NCBI RefSeq assembly: GCF_035784015.1
Contig: NZ_JALKOW010000001.1
Reading direction: 5' to 3' (one strand)
DNA: 64,000 bases
From: Comamonas sp009360615
GTDB taxonomy: Bacteria > Pseudomonadota > Gammaproteobacteria > Burkholderiales > Burkholderiaceae_C
Position 1 is the first letter of the stretch, and each line of letters opens with the position of its first letter. Of this stretch, positions 33,601 through 41,427 are shown piece by piece. The position numbers and the translations under genes were made by a program. The notes below the pieces were generated by a model. That model saw nothing but the letters and a program-made list of their open reading frames with translations. It ran no database searches and was not told where the DNA came from.

Positions 33601-33626
33601 AAAGGCTTGAAGTGCTGGATGCCGAG

Positions 33627-33929
33627 TCAGGCGATGGGTTCGTGCACGGTGACCAGCTTGGTGCCATCGGGGAAGGTGGCTTCGATCTGGATGTCGGGAA
33701 TCATCTCGGGGATGCCTTCCATGACATCGGCGCGGGTCAGCACGCTGCGGCCTTCGCTCATGAGCTGGGCCACGGTCTTGCCGTCACGTGCACCTTCCAT
33801 CACGAAGGCGCTGATCAGTGCCACGGCCTCGGGGTAGTTGAGCTTGAGGCCGCGGGCCATGCGCCGCTCGGCCAGCAGGGCCGCCGTGAAGATCAGCAGC
33901 TTGTCTTTTTCGCGCGGTGTCAATTCCAT
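33627..33929 (-). CDS. ureA: urease gamma subunit
   Basis: Smallest urease structural subunit, 100 aa, exactly the family length. It starts MELTPREKDKLLIFTAALLA and contains RGLKLNYPEAVALISAFVME and the C-terminal FPDGTKLVTVHEPI. The frame has three extra upstream codons to another ATG. First gene of the minus-strand urease operon; a sigma-54 promoter lies about 80 bases upstream (34010-34024). Confidence 0.98.
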   Translation of the reverse strand: MELTPREKDKLLIFTAALLAERRMARGLKLNYPEAVALISAFVMEGARDGKTVAQLMSEGRSVLTRADVMEGIPEMIPDIQIEATFPDGTKLVTVHEPIA

Positions 33930-34009
33930 CGTCTTCAATCCCTCAGTCAGCTCGCGCAGCCGGTGGCACCGGCAGAACGCGCGCTGGGAGTTTCATGCCC
34001 TTTTATGTA

Positions 34010-34024
34010 GCAAGTGCTATGCCA
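34010..34024 (-). promoter_or_regulatory. sigma-54 promoter of the urease operon
   Basis: On the minus strand TGGCAT-AGCAC-TTGC, with GG and GC separated by exactly ten bases, the sigma-54 -24/-12 rule. It points toward ureA, whose start is about 80 bases further. An NtrC-type site lies about 50 bases upstream. Confidence 0.8.
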
Positions 34025-34073
34025 ATGGCAAGCCCTTGTTGCTGGTGGATGACAACCGGGTCGTTGTGATTTG

Positions 34074-34088
34074 GCACTTTATTGGTGC
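34074..34088. promoter_or_regulatory. NtrC-type activator site
   Basis: GCACT-TTAT-TGGTGC matches the enteric NtrC consensus GCACY-N4-TGGTGC in full. It lies between the two divergent sigma-54 promoters and could serve both. Extra TGGTGC half-sites occur at about 34146 and 34199. Confidence 0.75.
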
Positions 34089-34178
34089 ATGTGGGGCGAC
34101 AGGTGTGCACCATGGCGTTCCCTGGTTATGGCGGCGGACACTTCTTGGTGCATTGCGGGGCGATGACGGTGCAGTGCA

Positions 34179-34193
34179 TGGCACGGACCTTGC
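34179..34193 (+). promoter_or_regulatory. sigma-54 promoter of the TonB receptor gene
   Basis: TGGCAC-GGACC-TTGC, a perfect consensus with GG-N10-GC spacing, 42 bases before the receptor start. Start of transcription expected near 34205. Confidence 0.85.
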
Positions 34194-34234
34194 TTTTCTG
34201 GTGCATGTATCAAGGACTGTTGAAGAGGAAAGGC

Positions 34235-36289
34235 ATGCCGCTTTTGCGGACTGCCGCAAGGCAGGGTTTGCTGACCTGGGGATGTGCCGCCCTTTGTACG
34301 GGCGCGGTGTGGGCGAGGGCGGGTCAGGACGGTGACCAGGCATTGCCCGAGGTGCAGGTGAGCGCCATGGTCAAGGGACAGGCGCTGGACGAGACGCAAC
34401 GCGCGTTCTCCGTCACCGAATTCGGTCGCGACGAGATCCGCGAGCAGCCCATGCAGGAAGTGGAGTCGCTGTGGAATCGGGTGCCAGGCATGCATGTCAA
34501 TCACTACCAGCTCAGCGGGGTGGCCAATGCGCTGGTGATGCGTGGTTTTGGCGGTGGCGGCCATGGTGGCGATGTGGCGGCCACGCTCGATGGCATCCCG
34601 CTCAACGAGGCCATGTCGCATGCCGACGGCTATTTCGACCTGAACGTGGTCGTGCCGCTGGAGCTGGACAAGGTCAATGTCTATCGCGGTCCCGTGTCGG
34701 TGCTGCAAGGCAATTACAACCGTGCCGGACTGCTGGAGCTGCGCACAAGGCGCAGCAGCAGCTATTCGGAGCTGGCGCTCAGCGCCGGCTCGCACGGTCT
34801 GTTCGATGTCCAGGCCGCACTCGGGCGCGCCCTGGCCGGTGGCGATCAGCTCAACCTGGCGGCCCAGCACTCGCGCGGGGACGGAGCGCGCGCCGCCTCG
34901 GCTTATGAGCGCAGCACCGTCAGCGGCACCTGGAAGCACCATGTGCATGAAAAACTCGATATCTCGCTGTCCGGTCGCTGGCACGAGGCGCGTGGCGACT
35001 CGCCCGGCTATCTGACCGAAGCGCAATGGCGAGAGGATCCTCAGGGCAAGGACAGCCGTGTGGCGGGTGATGGTGCCGACAAGCACTTTGGCACGCTGCG
35101 CCTGGATGCGCAGTACGCACTGGACGCCGATACCCGGCTGCTGGGCTTTGTCTACGGCACGCAGCAGGATTTTGTGCGCTGGTTCACCCGCCCGCGCAGC
35201 GCCACCTGGATGCAGCGCGAGGAGCGCTACGACCGCAGCGTGCTGGGAGCGGGGCTGAATGTCAGTGGCAAGTCGCTTCTTTCGGCGCGCGAGCTGAACT
35301 GGATGCTGGGCCTGGAGCATGTGCGCGAGTCCACCGACTATGGCTATTGGGATGGACTGCTGGACCGCCGGCGCACCGGCCCTGCATTGAATGATCGCAA
35401 TACACGGCTCGACAACACGGCGATCTACGGCCAGGCCGGCTGGCAGCCAACGGCCTGGTTGCAGACCACGGCGGCCCTGCGCTGGGACCACTTTGACGGC
35501 CGCTGCCGTCTGCTGGGGGCGGAGGCCGGTGGCGATGAATGCAATCGCATGCAGGGCCGCAGCCATGCCAGCCCCAAGCTGGGAGCACTGGCGCAGCTCG
35601 ATGCCCGCACCGCCGTGCGTGCCAACTGGTCGCAAGGCTTTGCCCTGCCCAGCGACTTTGCCAAATACGCGCTGCGCAACAGCGACCTGCATGCCAATAT
35701 CTTTCGCCAGAGCGAGCTGGGCGTGGAGTGGAAGCCATCGGTCCATTGGCTGATCGATGCCTCGCTCTACCGCATCAGCTCCAGCCATGAAATACGCAAC
35801 ACGGCACCCGGCGAGTATGAAAACCTGGGAGCAACCGTACGCAAGGGCGCCGAGCTTCAGCTGCACTGGCTGCCCAGCCGCAACTGGCATGTGGAATGGG
35901 CTTATGGCCACAACCGCTCCGAAGTCACGCAGAACGCGAACGCCGCATTGCTGGGTCGGCGTGTAGTGGCCGTGCCCGAATACACCAGCACCTTGCATGC
36001 ACGCTGGATGCCGCGCAGCGATGTCACCGTGCATGGATTGCTGCGCCATGTGGGCCGCGCGCCCATCAACACTGGCAATACCGAATGGGCAGGCAGCTAT
36101 CGCTGGCTGGACCTGGGCCTGCAATACCGCTTGCCCGCGAGTCTGGCGCGCAATGCCAGTCTGAGCCTGTGGCTTCGCAACGCCGCCAATACCCGCTATG
36201 CCAGTACCACCACCATGATTGCCGGCCAGCGTCTGGTCGCGCCCGGCGCGCCGCGCAGCGTGCAGCTGGGCTTGCAGTTTTCCTTATGA
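34235..36289 (+). CDS. TonB-dependent outer-membrane receptor, probably for nickel
   Basis: 684 aa. A signal peptide (about 1-28) is followed by the plug domain: LPEVQVSAMVKGQAL, then TEFGRDEIREQPMQEVESLW and YRGPVSVLQGNYNRAGLLEL. The 22-strand barrel ends in an aromatic-terminated strand (QLGLQFSL). The plug carries a Gly/His-rich loop, MRGFGGGGHGGD. Import needs TonB-ExbBD. Nickel is inferred from context: divergent from nickel urease, next to a DUF4198 protein, and sharing sigma-54 control; an organic substrate is the alternative. ATG 34235 has GAAGAGGAAAG before it. Confidence 0.85.
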   Translation: MPLLRTAARQGLLTWGCAALCTGAVWARAGQDGDQALPEVQVSAMVKGQALDETQRAFSVTEFGRDEIREQPMQEVESLWNRVPGMHVNHYQLSGVANALVMRGFGGGGHGGDVAATLDGIPLNEAMSHADGYFDLNVVVPLELDKVNVYRGPVSVLQGNYNRAGLLELRTRRSSSYSELALSAGSHGLFDVQAALGRALAGGDQLNLAAQHSRGDGARAASAYERSTVSGTWKHHVHEKLDISLSGRWHEARGDSPGYLTEAQWREDPQGKDSRVAGDGADKHFGTLRLDAQYALDADTRLLGFVYGTQQDFVRWFTRPRSATWMQREERYDRSVLGAGLNVSGKSLLSARELNWMLGLEHVRESTDYGYWDGLLDRRRTGPALNDRNTRLDNTAIYGQAGWQPTAWLQTTAALRWDHFDGRCRLLGAEAGGDECNRMQGRSHASPKLGALAQLDARTAVRANWSQGFALPSDFAKYALRNSDLHANIFRQSELGVEWKPSVHWLIDASLYRISSSHEIRNTAPGEYENLGATVRKGAELQLHWLPSRNWHVEWAYGHNRSEVTQNANAALLGRRVVAVPEYTSTLHARWMPRSDVTVHGLLRHVGRAPINTGNTEWAGSYRWLDLGLQYRLPASLARNASLSLWLRNAANTRYASTTTMIAGQRLVAPGAPRSVQLGLQFSL

Positions 36290-36304
36290 TTTTCCGGAGC
36301 TTCC

Positions 36305-37036
36305 ATGTCGGTTTGCAGGACACGTCACCACATCATCGCGCGCATTCTGTGCACCACAGCCGCTGCCTGGCTGCTCTGCGCGCATCCGGCTTCTGCCCAT
36401 AACGTCTGGCTGGAGCCCGATGCGCAGGGGGGCTATGTCATGCAGTTCGGCGGTCATGACGGCAGGACCGAAGCCTTCGATCCGGCCAAGCTGCAGCGTG
36501 TGCACGCCTATGACTTGCGCGGTCGTGAAGTGCCCAGTGCCGTGCAGAATGTGCAGGGCGGCATCCGCATCAAGCCCGATGCCAGGGCTGCGCTGATTGC
36601 AGTGGAACTCGATAACGGCTATTTCAGCAGTACGGGTGCAGAGGGCACCATGCTGCCTTTGCCCATGGACCAGAACCCCGGTGCGGTGCGCGGCGTGCAT
36701 GCGCGCAAGTTCCACAAGACCGTGGTGCGCTGGGGCGCCGTCATGCAAAAGCCGCTGGGTCAGATGTTCGAGGTGGTGCCGCTGCAGGGGCAGTCTCCCC
36801 ATGCCGGCCGGCCGCTCAGGCTGCAGGTTTTGCTGCATGGAAAGCCGCAGTCCGGCGTCAGGCTGTCCTGGGGAGAGAATGGCTCACCCACGATGACGGA
36901 CGCGCAGGGTCAGGCGACCATGACGCCAGCTGTCGGCAGCAATACGCTGCAGGCCATACTGCGTCAGCCGGTGCAGGGCGATCCCAGGACCACCGAGAAC
37001 AGCTACGAGTATCTGCTGCGCTTTGCCGTGCATTGA
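36305..37036 (+). CDS. DUF4198 (NikM-like) periplasmic protein
   Basis: 243 aa with a signal peptide cleaved after AHPASA, so the mature protein starts HNVWLEPD. A mature N-terminal His is characteristic of DUF4198/CbtA-like proteins associated with nickel or cobalt uptake. Further family marks are RGVHARKFHKTVVRWG and the C-terminal beta-domain with GVRLSWGENGSP. It follows the receptor by 15 bases, so they share the sigma-54 promoter. Likely hands the imported metal over in the periplasm. Confidence 0.8.
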   Translation: MSVCRTRHHIIARILCTTAAAWLLCAHPASAHNVWLEPDAQGGYVMQFGGHDGRTEAFDPAKLQRVHAYDLRGREVPSAVQNVQGGIRIKPDARAALIAVELDNGYFSSTGAEGTMLPLPMDQNPGAVRGVHARKFHKTVVRWGAVMQKPLGQMFEVVPLQGQSPHAGRPLRLQVLLHGKPQSGVRLSWGENGSPTMTDAQGQATMTPAVGSNTLQAILRQPVQGDPRTTENSYEYLLRFAVH

Positions 37037-37083
37037 TGAGGCCGCATTCCGTCAGTTCAAGATCCGTTTCACAGCCTGCTGCC

Positions 37084-37713
37084 ATGACCGATTCCACGCC
37101 TGTTGCCCGCCGCTCCCGAGAGCAGATTCTGCAAGCCATCCGCGAGGCGGCGATTGCGGAGTTCAGCAGCCATGGCTTCAAGGGCGCATCCACGCAGGCG
37201 ATTGCCGAAAGAGCGGGCCTGACCAAGCCCCAGCTGCATTACTACATCGAGAGCAAACAGGCCTTGTATGACGAGCTGCTCCATGCGCTGCTGGAGGCCT
37301 GGTCGGCGGCCTTTGCGTTCGATCCGGCACTCGACGATCCGGCGCAGATCATCGGCAACTATGTGCGGCGCAAGCTGGACTACGCGCTGGACCATCCGGC
37401 CCTGTCGCGCATCTTCACCAACGAGGTGCTGGGTGGTGGCTTGCGTCTGCATCAATACTGGCCTGTCGCGCTGAGCTCCACGGCGCAGAAGGTGGATCTG
37501 ATCAACGCCTGGATCGCGCAGGGCCGCATGCGCAGCCTCGATGCGCGCGTGCTGTTGATGCAGATCTGGGGCATGACCCAGCACTATGCGGACTATGCGG
37601 TGCAGGCCAGGGTGATGCTGGAGTGCGCCGACGACCAGCCGCTGGATCGCGAGCATATCGCCCGGGAGCTCACCACTTCCGTGCTGTTGAGCTGTGGTCT
37701 GGCACCAATTTGA
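37084..37713 (+). CDS. TetR-family regulator, RutR-like
   Basis: 209 aa. N-terminal helix-turn-helix: EQILQAIREAAIAEFSSHGF, then GASTQAIAERAGLTKPQLHYYIESKQALYDE. The C-terminal ligand domain (LDYALDHPALSRIFTNEVLG, MQIWGMTQHYADY) resembles the YcdC/RutR group, whose ligands are pyrimidines. It precedes the ferredoxin-to-oxidase operon, whose start region carries a RutR-like palindrome, so local repression with relief by a pyrimidine-like ligand is inferred. An ATG at 37036 would add 16 residues. Confidence 0.82.
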   Translation: MTDSTPVARRSREQILQAIREAAIAEFSSHGFKGASTQAIAERAGLTKPQLHYYIESKQALYDELLHALLEAWSAAFAFDPALDDPAQIIGNYVRRKLDYALDHPALSRIFTNEVLGGGLRLHQYWPVALSSTAQKVDLINAWIAQGRMRSLDARVLLMQIWGMTQHYADYAVQARVMLECADDQPLDREHIARELTTSVLLSCGLAPI

Positions 37714-37779
37714 AGATGCCCTGCTCAAGCCTGGTGCAGGTGGCCGGGCAGCAGGCGGGTAGCTCTCCCTGGCGTGTTT

Positions 37780-37794
37780 TGGCACACCGTTTGC
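37780..37794 (+). promoter_or_regulatory. sigma-54 promoter of the heterocycle operon
   Basis: TGGCAC-ACCGT-TTGC, perfect GG-N10-GC, 38 bases before the ferredoxin start. Half-sites GCACCA (37702) and TGGTGC (37732) upstream may contribute to NtrC binding. Confidence 0.82.
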
Positions 37795-37797
37795 TTA

Positions 37798-37819
37798 GAT
37801 TTGACCAGTCGATCAAATC
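37798..37819. promoter_or_regulatory. RutR-like operator overlapping the transcription start
   Basis: Perfect inverted repeat GATTTGA-N8-TCAAATC. Its core TTGACCA-GT-CGATCAA matches the E. coli RutR consensus TTGACCA-N2-TGGTCAA at 12 of 14 positions. It covers the predicted sigma-54 start (about 37806), a position suited to repression by the adjacent TetR-type regulator. A further TGGTCAA half lies at 37823-37829. Confidence 0.65.
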
Positions 37820-37831
37820 GGATGGTCAATC

Positions 37832-38134
37832 ATGCCCAACACTGCTCCGGATACTCTGGAAACGCCCGTAGAACAAGGCTTTGAGCTGGTATTGCTGCGT
37901 CAGGGATTGCGCTTGCCGGTGGAGCCCGGAGAGCGCATCACCGATGTGCTGCAACTGGCCGGTGTGGCCATAGAGACGGTGTGCGAGCAAGGCATTTGCG
38001 GAACTTGCGTCACACGCTGGACGGCCGGTGATCCCGAGCACCATGACCGCTGCCTGACCGTTGAGGAGCGCAGCACGCATGTGGCTTTGTGCTGCGCACG
38101 CAATCGCGGCGCAGCTCTGACCCTGGATCTTTGA
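37832..38134 (+). CDS. 2Fe-2S ferredoxin
   Basis: 100 aa plant-type ferredoxin resembling the electron-transfer domain of phthalate/vanillate oxygenase reductases, here stand-alone. The cluster cysteines are CEQGICGTC with the fourth in VALCCARN. Begins MPNTAPDTLETPVEQGFELV. It is the first gene of a nine-gene operon. The partner is likely the flavodoxin-like reductase or the FAD oxidase in the same operon. There is no clear Shine-Dalgarno; the operator half-site occupies its place. Confidence 0.85.
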   Translation: MPNTAPDTLETPVEQGFELVLLRQGLRLPVEPGERITDVLQLAGVAIETVCEQGICGTCVTRWTAGDPEHHDRCLTVEERSTHVALCCARNRGAALTLDL

Positions 38135-38144
38135 AGGGGCCGAC

Positions 38145-38732
38145 ATGCGAGTGCTTGTGATCTTTTCCCATCCCGTGGAAACCAGCTATCAGGCCGCATT
38201 GCATGCCGAAGTGGTACAGCAGTTGCGAGGCGCCGGGCATGAGGTCGATGACTGCGACCTGTATGCGGAAGGCTTCAATCCCGTGATGTCCCGCGAGGAA
38301 CGCCTGGGCTATCACGAGGTGCCGCAGAACCGGCGGCCGGTGCAGCGCTATGTGGATCGCCTGCTGTGGGCCGAGGCGGTGGTCTTCTGCTTTCCGACCT
38401 GGTGCTTCGGTCTGCCGGCCATGCTCAAGGGGTTCTTCGATCGCGTGCTGATGCCTGGTGTGGCCTTCGACATCAGCGATCCGCAGAACGTCAAACCGGC
38501 GCTGACCCATCTCAAGCGCATTGCGGCGGTGGTGACTTACGGGCGTCCGCGCTGGACCGCGCTGTTCATGGGCGATCCGCCGCGCAAATGCATCACGCGC
38601 TACCTGCGCATCCTCACGGGAGGAAAGGCGCGTATCGACTATCACGCCTGCTACCACCTGAATGTGGCAACGCCCTCGCGGCTGCAGTCCTTCAAGGCCC
38701 ATGTGGGCCGGGCCATGCGCCGCTTTGCCTAG
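38145..38732 (+). CDS. flavodoxin-fold NAD(P)H oxidoreductase
   Basis: 195 aa, Flavodoxin_2/quinone reductase family (KefF/MdaB-like), binding FMN. MRVLVIFSHPVETSYQAALH is the phosphate-binding start; VVFCFPTWCFGLPAMLKGFFDRVL is the family core, with AVVTYGRP next to the flavin ring. Ten bases after the ferredoxin gene. It may pass electrons from NAD(P)H to the ferredoxin or reduce a quinone-like product. Confidence 0.85.
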   Translation: MRVLVIFSHPVETSYQAALHAEVVQQLRGAGHEVDDCDLYAEGFNPVMSREERLGYHEVPQNRRPVQRYVDRLLWAEAVVFCFPTWCFGLPAMLKGFFDRVLMPGVAFDISDPQNVKPALTHLKRIAAVVTYGRPRWTALFMGDPPRKCITRYLRILTGGKARIDYHACYHLNVATPSRLQSFKAHVGRAMRRFA

Positions 38733-38743
38733 GAGAGCTCTCC

Positions 38744-40039
38744 ATGTCCTCACATCTGACACTCTGCAACGCACGGTTGCCGCGCTGGTTGCTTGCGGCC
38801 CTGGGGCAGCGCAGCGAGATGCCGCTGTCGCGTCTGGAGATCTCCAACGGGCGCATTGCGGCCGTAGCCGCCGAAACGCCAGCCCTGCCGCGCAGCTTCG
38901 GCTCCCAGGTCTGGGATCTGCAAGGAGCGCTGGTGCTGCCGACCATGGTGGACGCGCATCTGCATCTGGACAAGGCGTTCACGCTGGAGCGCATGGGACC
39001 GGTGAAGCCGGGCCTGCTGGCAGCGATAGAGGCGATGATGGTGGACAAGCAGAACTGGACGGCGGCCGATGTGCGCCGCCGTGCGAGTCAGGGCCTGCAA
39101 TGGGCCTATGAAGCCGGTGTTTCGCATGCACGCAGCCATTGCGACTGGTGGGAGCCGGACTCGGTACCTGTGGCCTGGGAAGTGCTGCGCGAGCTGGCGC
39201 AGGAATGGGCGGGGCGTGTGCTGCTCGAGCGCGTCAGCCTGATTCCCCTGCATCTTTATGAGGAACGCGGTGTGGCGATGCGTCTGGCCAAGCAGGTGGC
39301 GCTCAGTGGCGCGGGGGCCTTGCTCGGCGGCTTTGTCCATTCCACCCACTGGAGCCCGCAGGCCTTGCGCCATCTGCTGGAGGCTGCGCAGCAGCACGGC
39401 CTGGATGTGGACCTGCATGTGGACGAGGAACTCAACCCCGCAGCCCAGGGGCTGGCCACCACGGCCGCGCTGCTCAAGGAACTGCGTTTCGAAGGCCGTG
39501 TGGTCTGCGGCCATACCTGCGCGCTGGCGGCGCAACCGCTGGAGCAGGCGCTGCGCACGCTGGATGCAGTGGCCAGCACTCCCATCACCATGGTCAGCCT
39601 GCCGGTGACCAACCTGCTGCTGCAGGACGCGCAAACCGGTGTCACGCCGCGGCAGCGAGGCCTGACGCTGGTCAAGGAGGCCAGGGCGCGCGGCATACCG
39701 CTGATGATCTCCAGCGACAACGTGCAGGACCCGTTCTGCCCGCTGGGCAGTTTCGATCCGCTGGAAGCGCTGAGCACCGCAGTGGCGGCCGCGCAGCTGA
39801 CTTCGGCCTTCGACGAGTGGAGCGACAGCGTCTGTCGCCGCGATTGGCTGGGTCATGGTGTCGGCCGTCTGCCGCTGCAGCCAGGCGCGACAGCCGATCT
39901 GGTGATCCTTCCTCAGTCCAGCGTCAGCGGCTTTCCATCCCGCAGCCACCGCCGTGTGGTGATGCGCGAGGGGCGCGTCAGCAACGGCGAGCCGCTGGCT
40001 GCCTGGTTCACCCCCTGTATTGAACGGAGCGTTGCATGA
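38744..40039 (+). CDS. cytosine-deaminase-like metal amidohydrolase
   Basis: 431 aa, amidohydrolase superfamily, CodA-like. Metal ligands align with E. coli CodA: His72 and His74 (VDAHLHLDKAF), His225, catalytic Glu228 (LHVDEELNP), His257 (VCGHTCAL) and Asp325 (ISSDNVQDP). The CodA substrate-binding Gln156 region (FPQEG) is replaced by IPLHLYEE, so the ring substrate probably differs from cytosine. It would deaminate or hydrolyse a C-N bond of a heterocycle. Overlaps the Rid gene by four bases. Frame extends upstream but the ATG at 38744 has AGGAGAG before it. Confidence 0.85.
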   Translation: MSSHLTLCNARLPRWLLAALGQRSEMPLSRLEISNGRIAAVAAETPALPRSFGSQVWDLQGALVLPTMVDAHLHLDKAFTLERMGPVKPGLLAAIEAMMVDKQNWTAADVRRRASQGLQWAYEAGVSHARSHCDWWEPDSVPVAWEVLRELAQEWAGRVLLERVSLIPLHLYEERGVAMRLAKQVALSGAGALLGGFVHSTHWSPQALRHLLEAAQQHGLDVDLHVDEELNPAAQGLATTAALLKELRFEGRVVCGHTCALAAQPLEQALRTLDAVASTPITMVSLPVTNLLLQDAQTGVTPRQRGLTLVKEARARGIPLMISSDNVQDPFCPLGSFDPLEALSTAVAAAQLTSAFDEWSDSVCRRDWLGHGVGRLPLQPGATADLVILPQSSVSGFPSRSHRRVVMREGRVSNGEPLAAWFTPCIERSVA

Positions 40040-40497
40040 GCGTAGATACCACAGGCATTGCACAGCCCCTGGCACGTTATGCGGCCTGGCGGCGGGCGGG
40101 CGATCTGGTGTTCCTGTCGGGCGTGATCGCCGTGGACCCGGGGGCCAATCGCATCGTGCGCGGCTATGCCGACATTCCTGCTGAAGCGGCGGCACTGATC
40201 GGGCGTACCGGTGAATTCAGTACCGACATCAAGGAGGGCCCCATCCTGGCGCAGAGCTGGTGGGTGCTGGACCGCATCCGCCAGACGGTGGAGGCCGCCG
40301 GCGGTCAGATGTCGGATGTCTTCAAGCTGGTGCAGTACTTCCGCAATCTGGACCAGTTCCCGCAGTACAGCCGTGTACGCAAGCTGTTTTTTCCCGGCGA
40401 ATCACCGGCTTCCACGGTGGTCGAGGTGACGGGCATGTTGCCCACGCCGGACATTCTGATCGAGGTGGAGGCCACGGCCTATCTGCCCTTGCGTTGA
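40036..40497 (+). CDS. RidA/YjgF-family protein lacking the catalytic Arg
   Basis: 153 aa Rid-fold protein, starting MSVDTTGIAQPLARYAAWRR, with VFLSGVIAVDPG and DVFKLVQYFRNLDQFPQYSR. In imine-hydrolysing RidA the sequence PARS holds an essential Arg; here it is PAST (about residues 124-127), so ordinary 2-iminoacid hydrolysis is unlikely. The C-terminal LIEVEATAYLP is conserved. Such members often sit in catabolic operons; the RutC relative acts in pyrimidine breakdown. Operon position suggests it processes an unstable intermediate. Confidence 0.85.
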   Translation: MSVDTTGIAQPLARYAAWRRAGDLVFLSGVIAVDPGANRIVRGYADIPAEAAALIGRTGEFSTDIKEGPILAQSWWVLDRIRQTVEAAGGQMSDVFKLVQYFRNLDQFPQYSRVRKLFFPGESPASTVVEVTGMLPTPDILIEVEATAYLPLR

Positions 40498-40525
40498 CCC
40501 ATTCATCACTCACCCCGGAGAACCC

Positions 40526-41383
40526 ATGCTGCACGGATACACCCCTGCCGACCGCTTTCTGCCCTATCTGAGCTGGACCGAGGTTGCGGCCCTGCCGGAC
40601 AAGGCCAATACCGTGATCGTGCTGCCCGTGGGCGCCATGGAGCAGCATGGCCCGCATCTGCCCTGCTCGGTGGATGCAACGATTGCGGCAGGCGTGGTCG
40701 GCGCTGCCATGGCGCAACTGCCCGCCTCTGTGCCGGCGTTCGCCATGGCCCCCATCGTCTATGGCAAGTCGGAGGAGCATCTGCACTTTCCCGGCACGGT
40801 GACCCTGAGCGGCGAAACCTTGCTGGGCACGATCAATGAAATCGGCGAGTCGGTATATCGCGCAGGCTTTCGCAAGCTGTTGTTCGTCAACGGCCACGGC
40901 GGCCAGCCCCAGGTGCTGGAGATCGCGGCGCGCGAGCTGCGCCTGCGCCATGGCGACTTCATCGTCGTGCCGAGCTTTACCTGGCGCGTGCCCCACGTCG
41001 CAGGCCAGTATCTGTCGAACCTCGAGAAAAAGCTGGCCATGCATGCAGGCCATGCCGAGACCGCGCTGATGCTGGCGCTGGCACCACAGACCGTGCATAT
41101 GGAGCGTGCCGTCATCAACTACCCGCCTGTGTTCCCCTCCAGCCTGCTGTCGCCCGACGGCCGTCCCGCCTGCGCCTGGACCGCACGGGACTTCGGGCCC
41201 AGCGGCGTGATCGGTGACCCGACCCCCGCCACCGCCGAGCAGGGACAGGAGATCCTGCAATCCCTGGCCCGCAGCTGGGCCGCCGCCATTGCCGAGCTGC
41301 ATGAGCTGCAATGGGCCAGCCGCGACGAAGCCACCTGGGGACGAGCCCAGCATCAGGGGCATGTGGAGCCTGCCCTGGCCTGA
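40526..41383 (+). CDS. creatininase-family amidohydrolase
   Basis: 285 aa, hydrolyses cyclic amides. Metal-site residues: Glu39 and His41 in LPVGAMEQHGPHLPCSVDAT, with Asp50, His124 in FVNGHGGQPQV, and the HAGHAETALML segment with Glu178. Relatives include creatininase, formamidopyrimidine hydrolase and other ring-openers, so creatinine itself is not assured; no creatinase (creatine to sarcosine plus urea) is present. With the deaminase next door it could open a hydantoin- or creatinine-like ring. Confidence 0.85.
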   Translation: MLHGYTPADRFLPYLSWTEVAALPDKANTVIVLPVGAMEQHGPHLPCSVDATIAAGVVGAAMAQLPASVPAFAMAPIVYGKSEEHLHFPGTVTLSGETLLGTINEIGESVYRAGFRKLLFVNGHGGQPQVLEIAARELRLRHGDFIVVPSFTWRVPHVAGQYLSNLEKKLAMHAGHAETALMLALAPQTVHMERAVINYPPVFPSSLLSPDGRPACAWTARDFGPSGVIGDPTPATAEQGQEILQSLARSWAAAIAELHELQWASRDEATWGRAQHQGHVEPALA

Positions 41384-41427
41384 CGCCTTTCCCCGCCTTG
41401 CCTGTTTCAAACCTTCGGAGAACCGCC

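Noticed and set aside
31866..34010. 714-codon plus-strand frame opposite ureA, ureB and ureJ
   Set aside because: Antisense shadow; the three urease-cluster genes on the minus strand account for the region.
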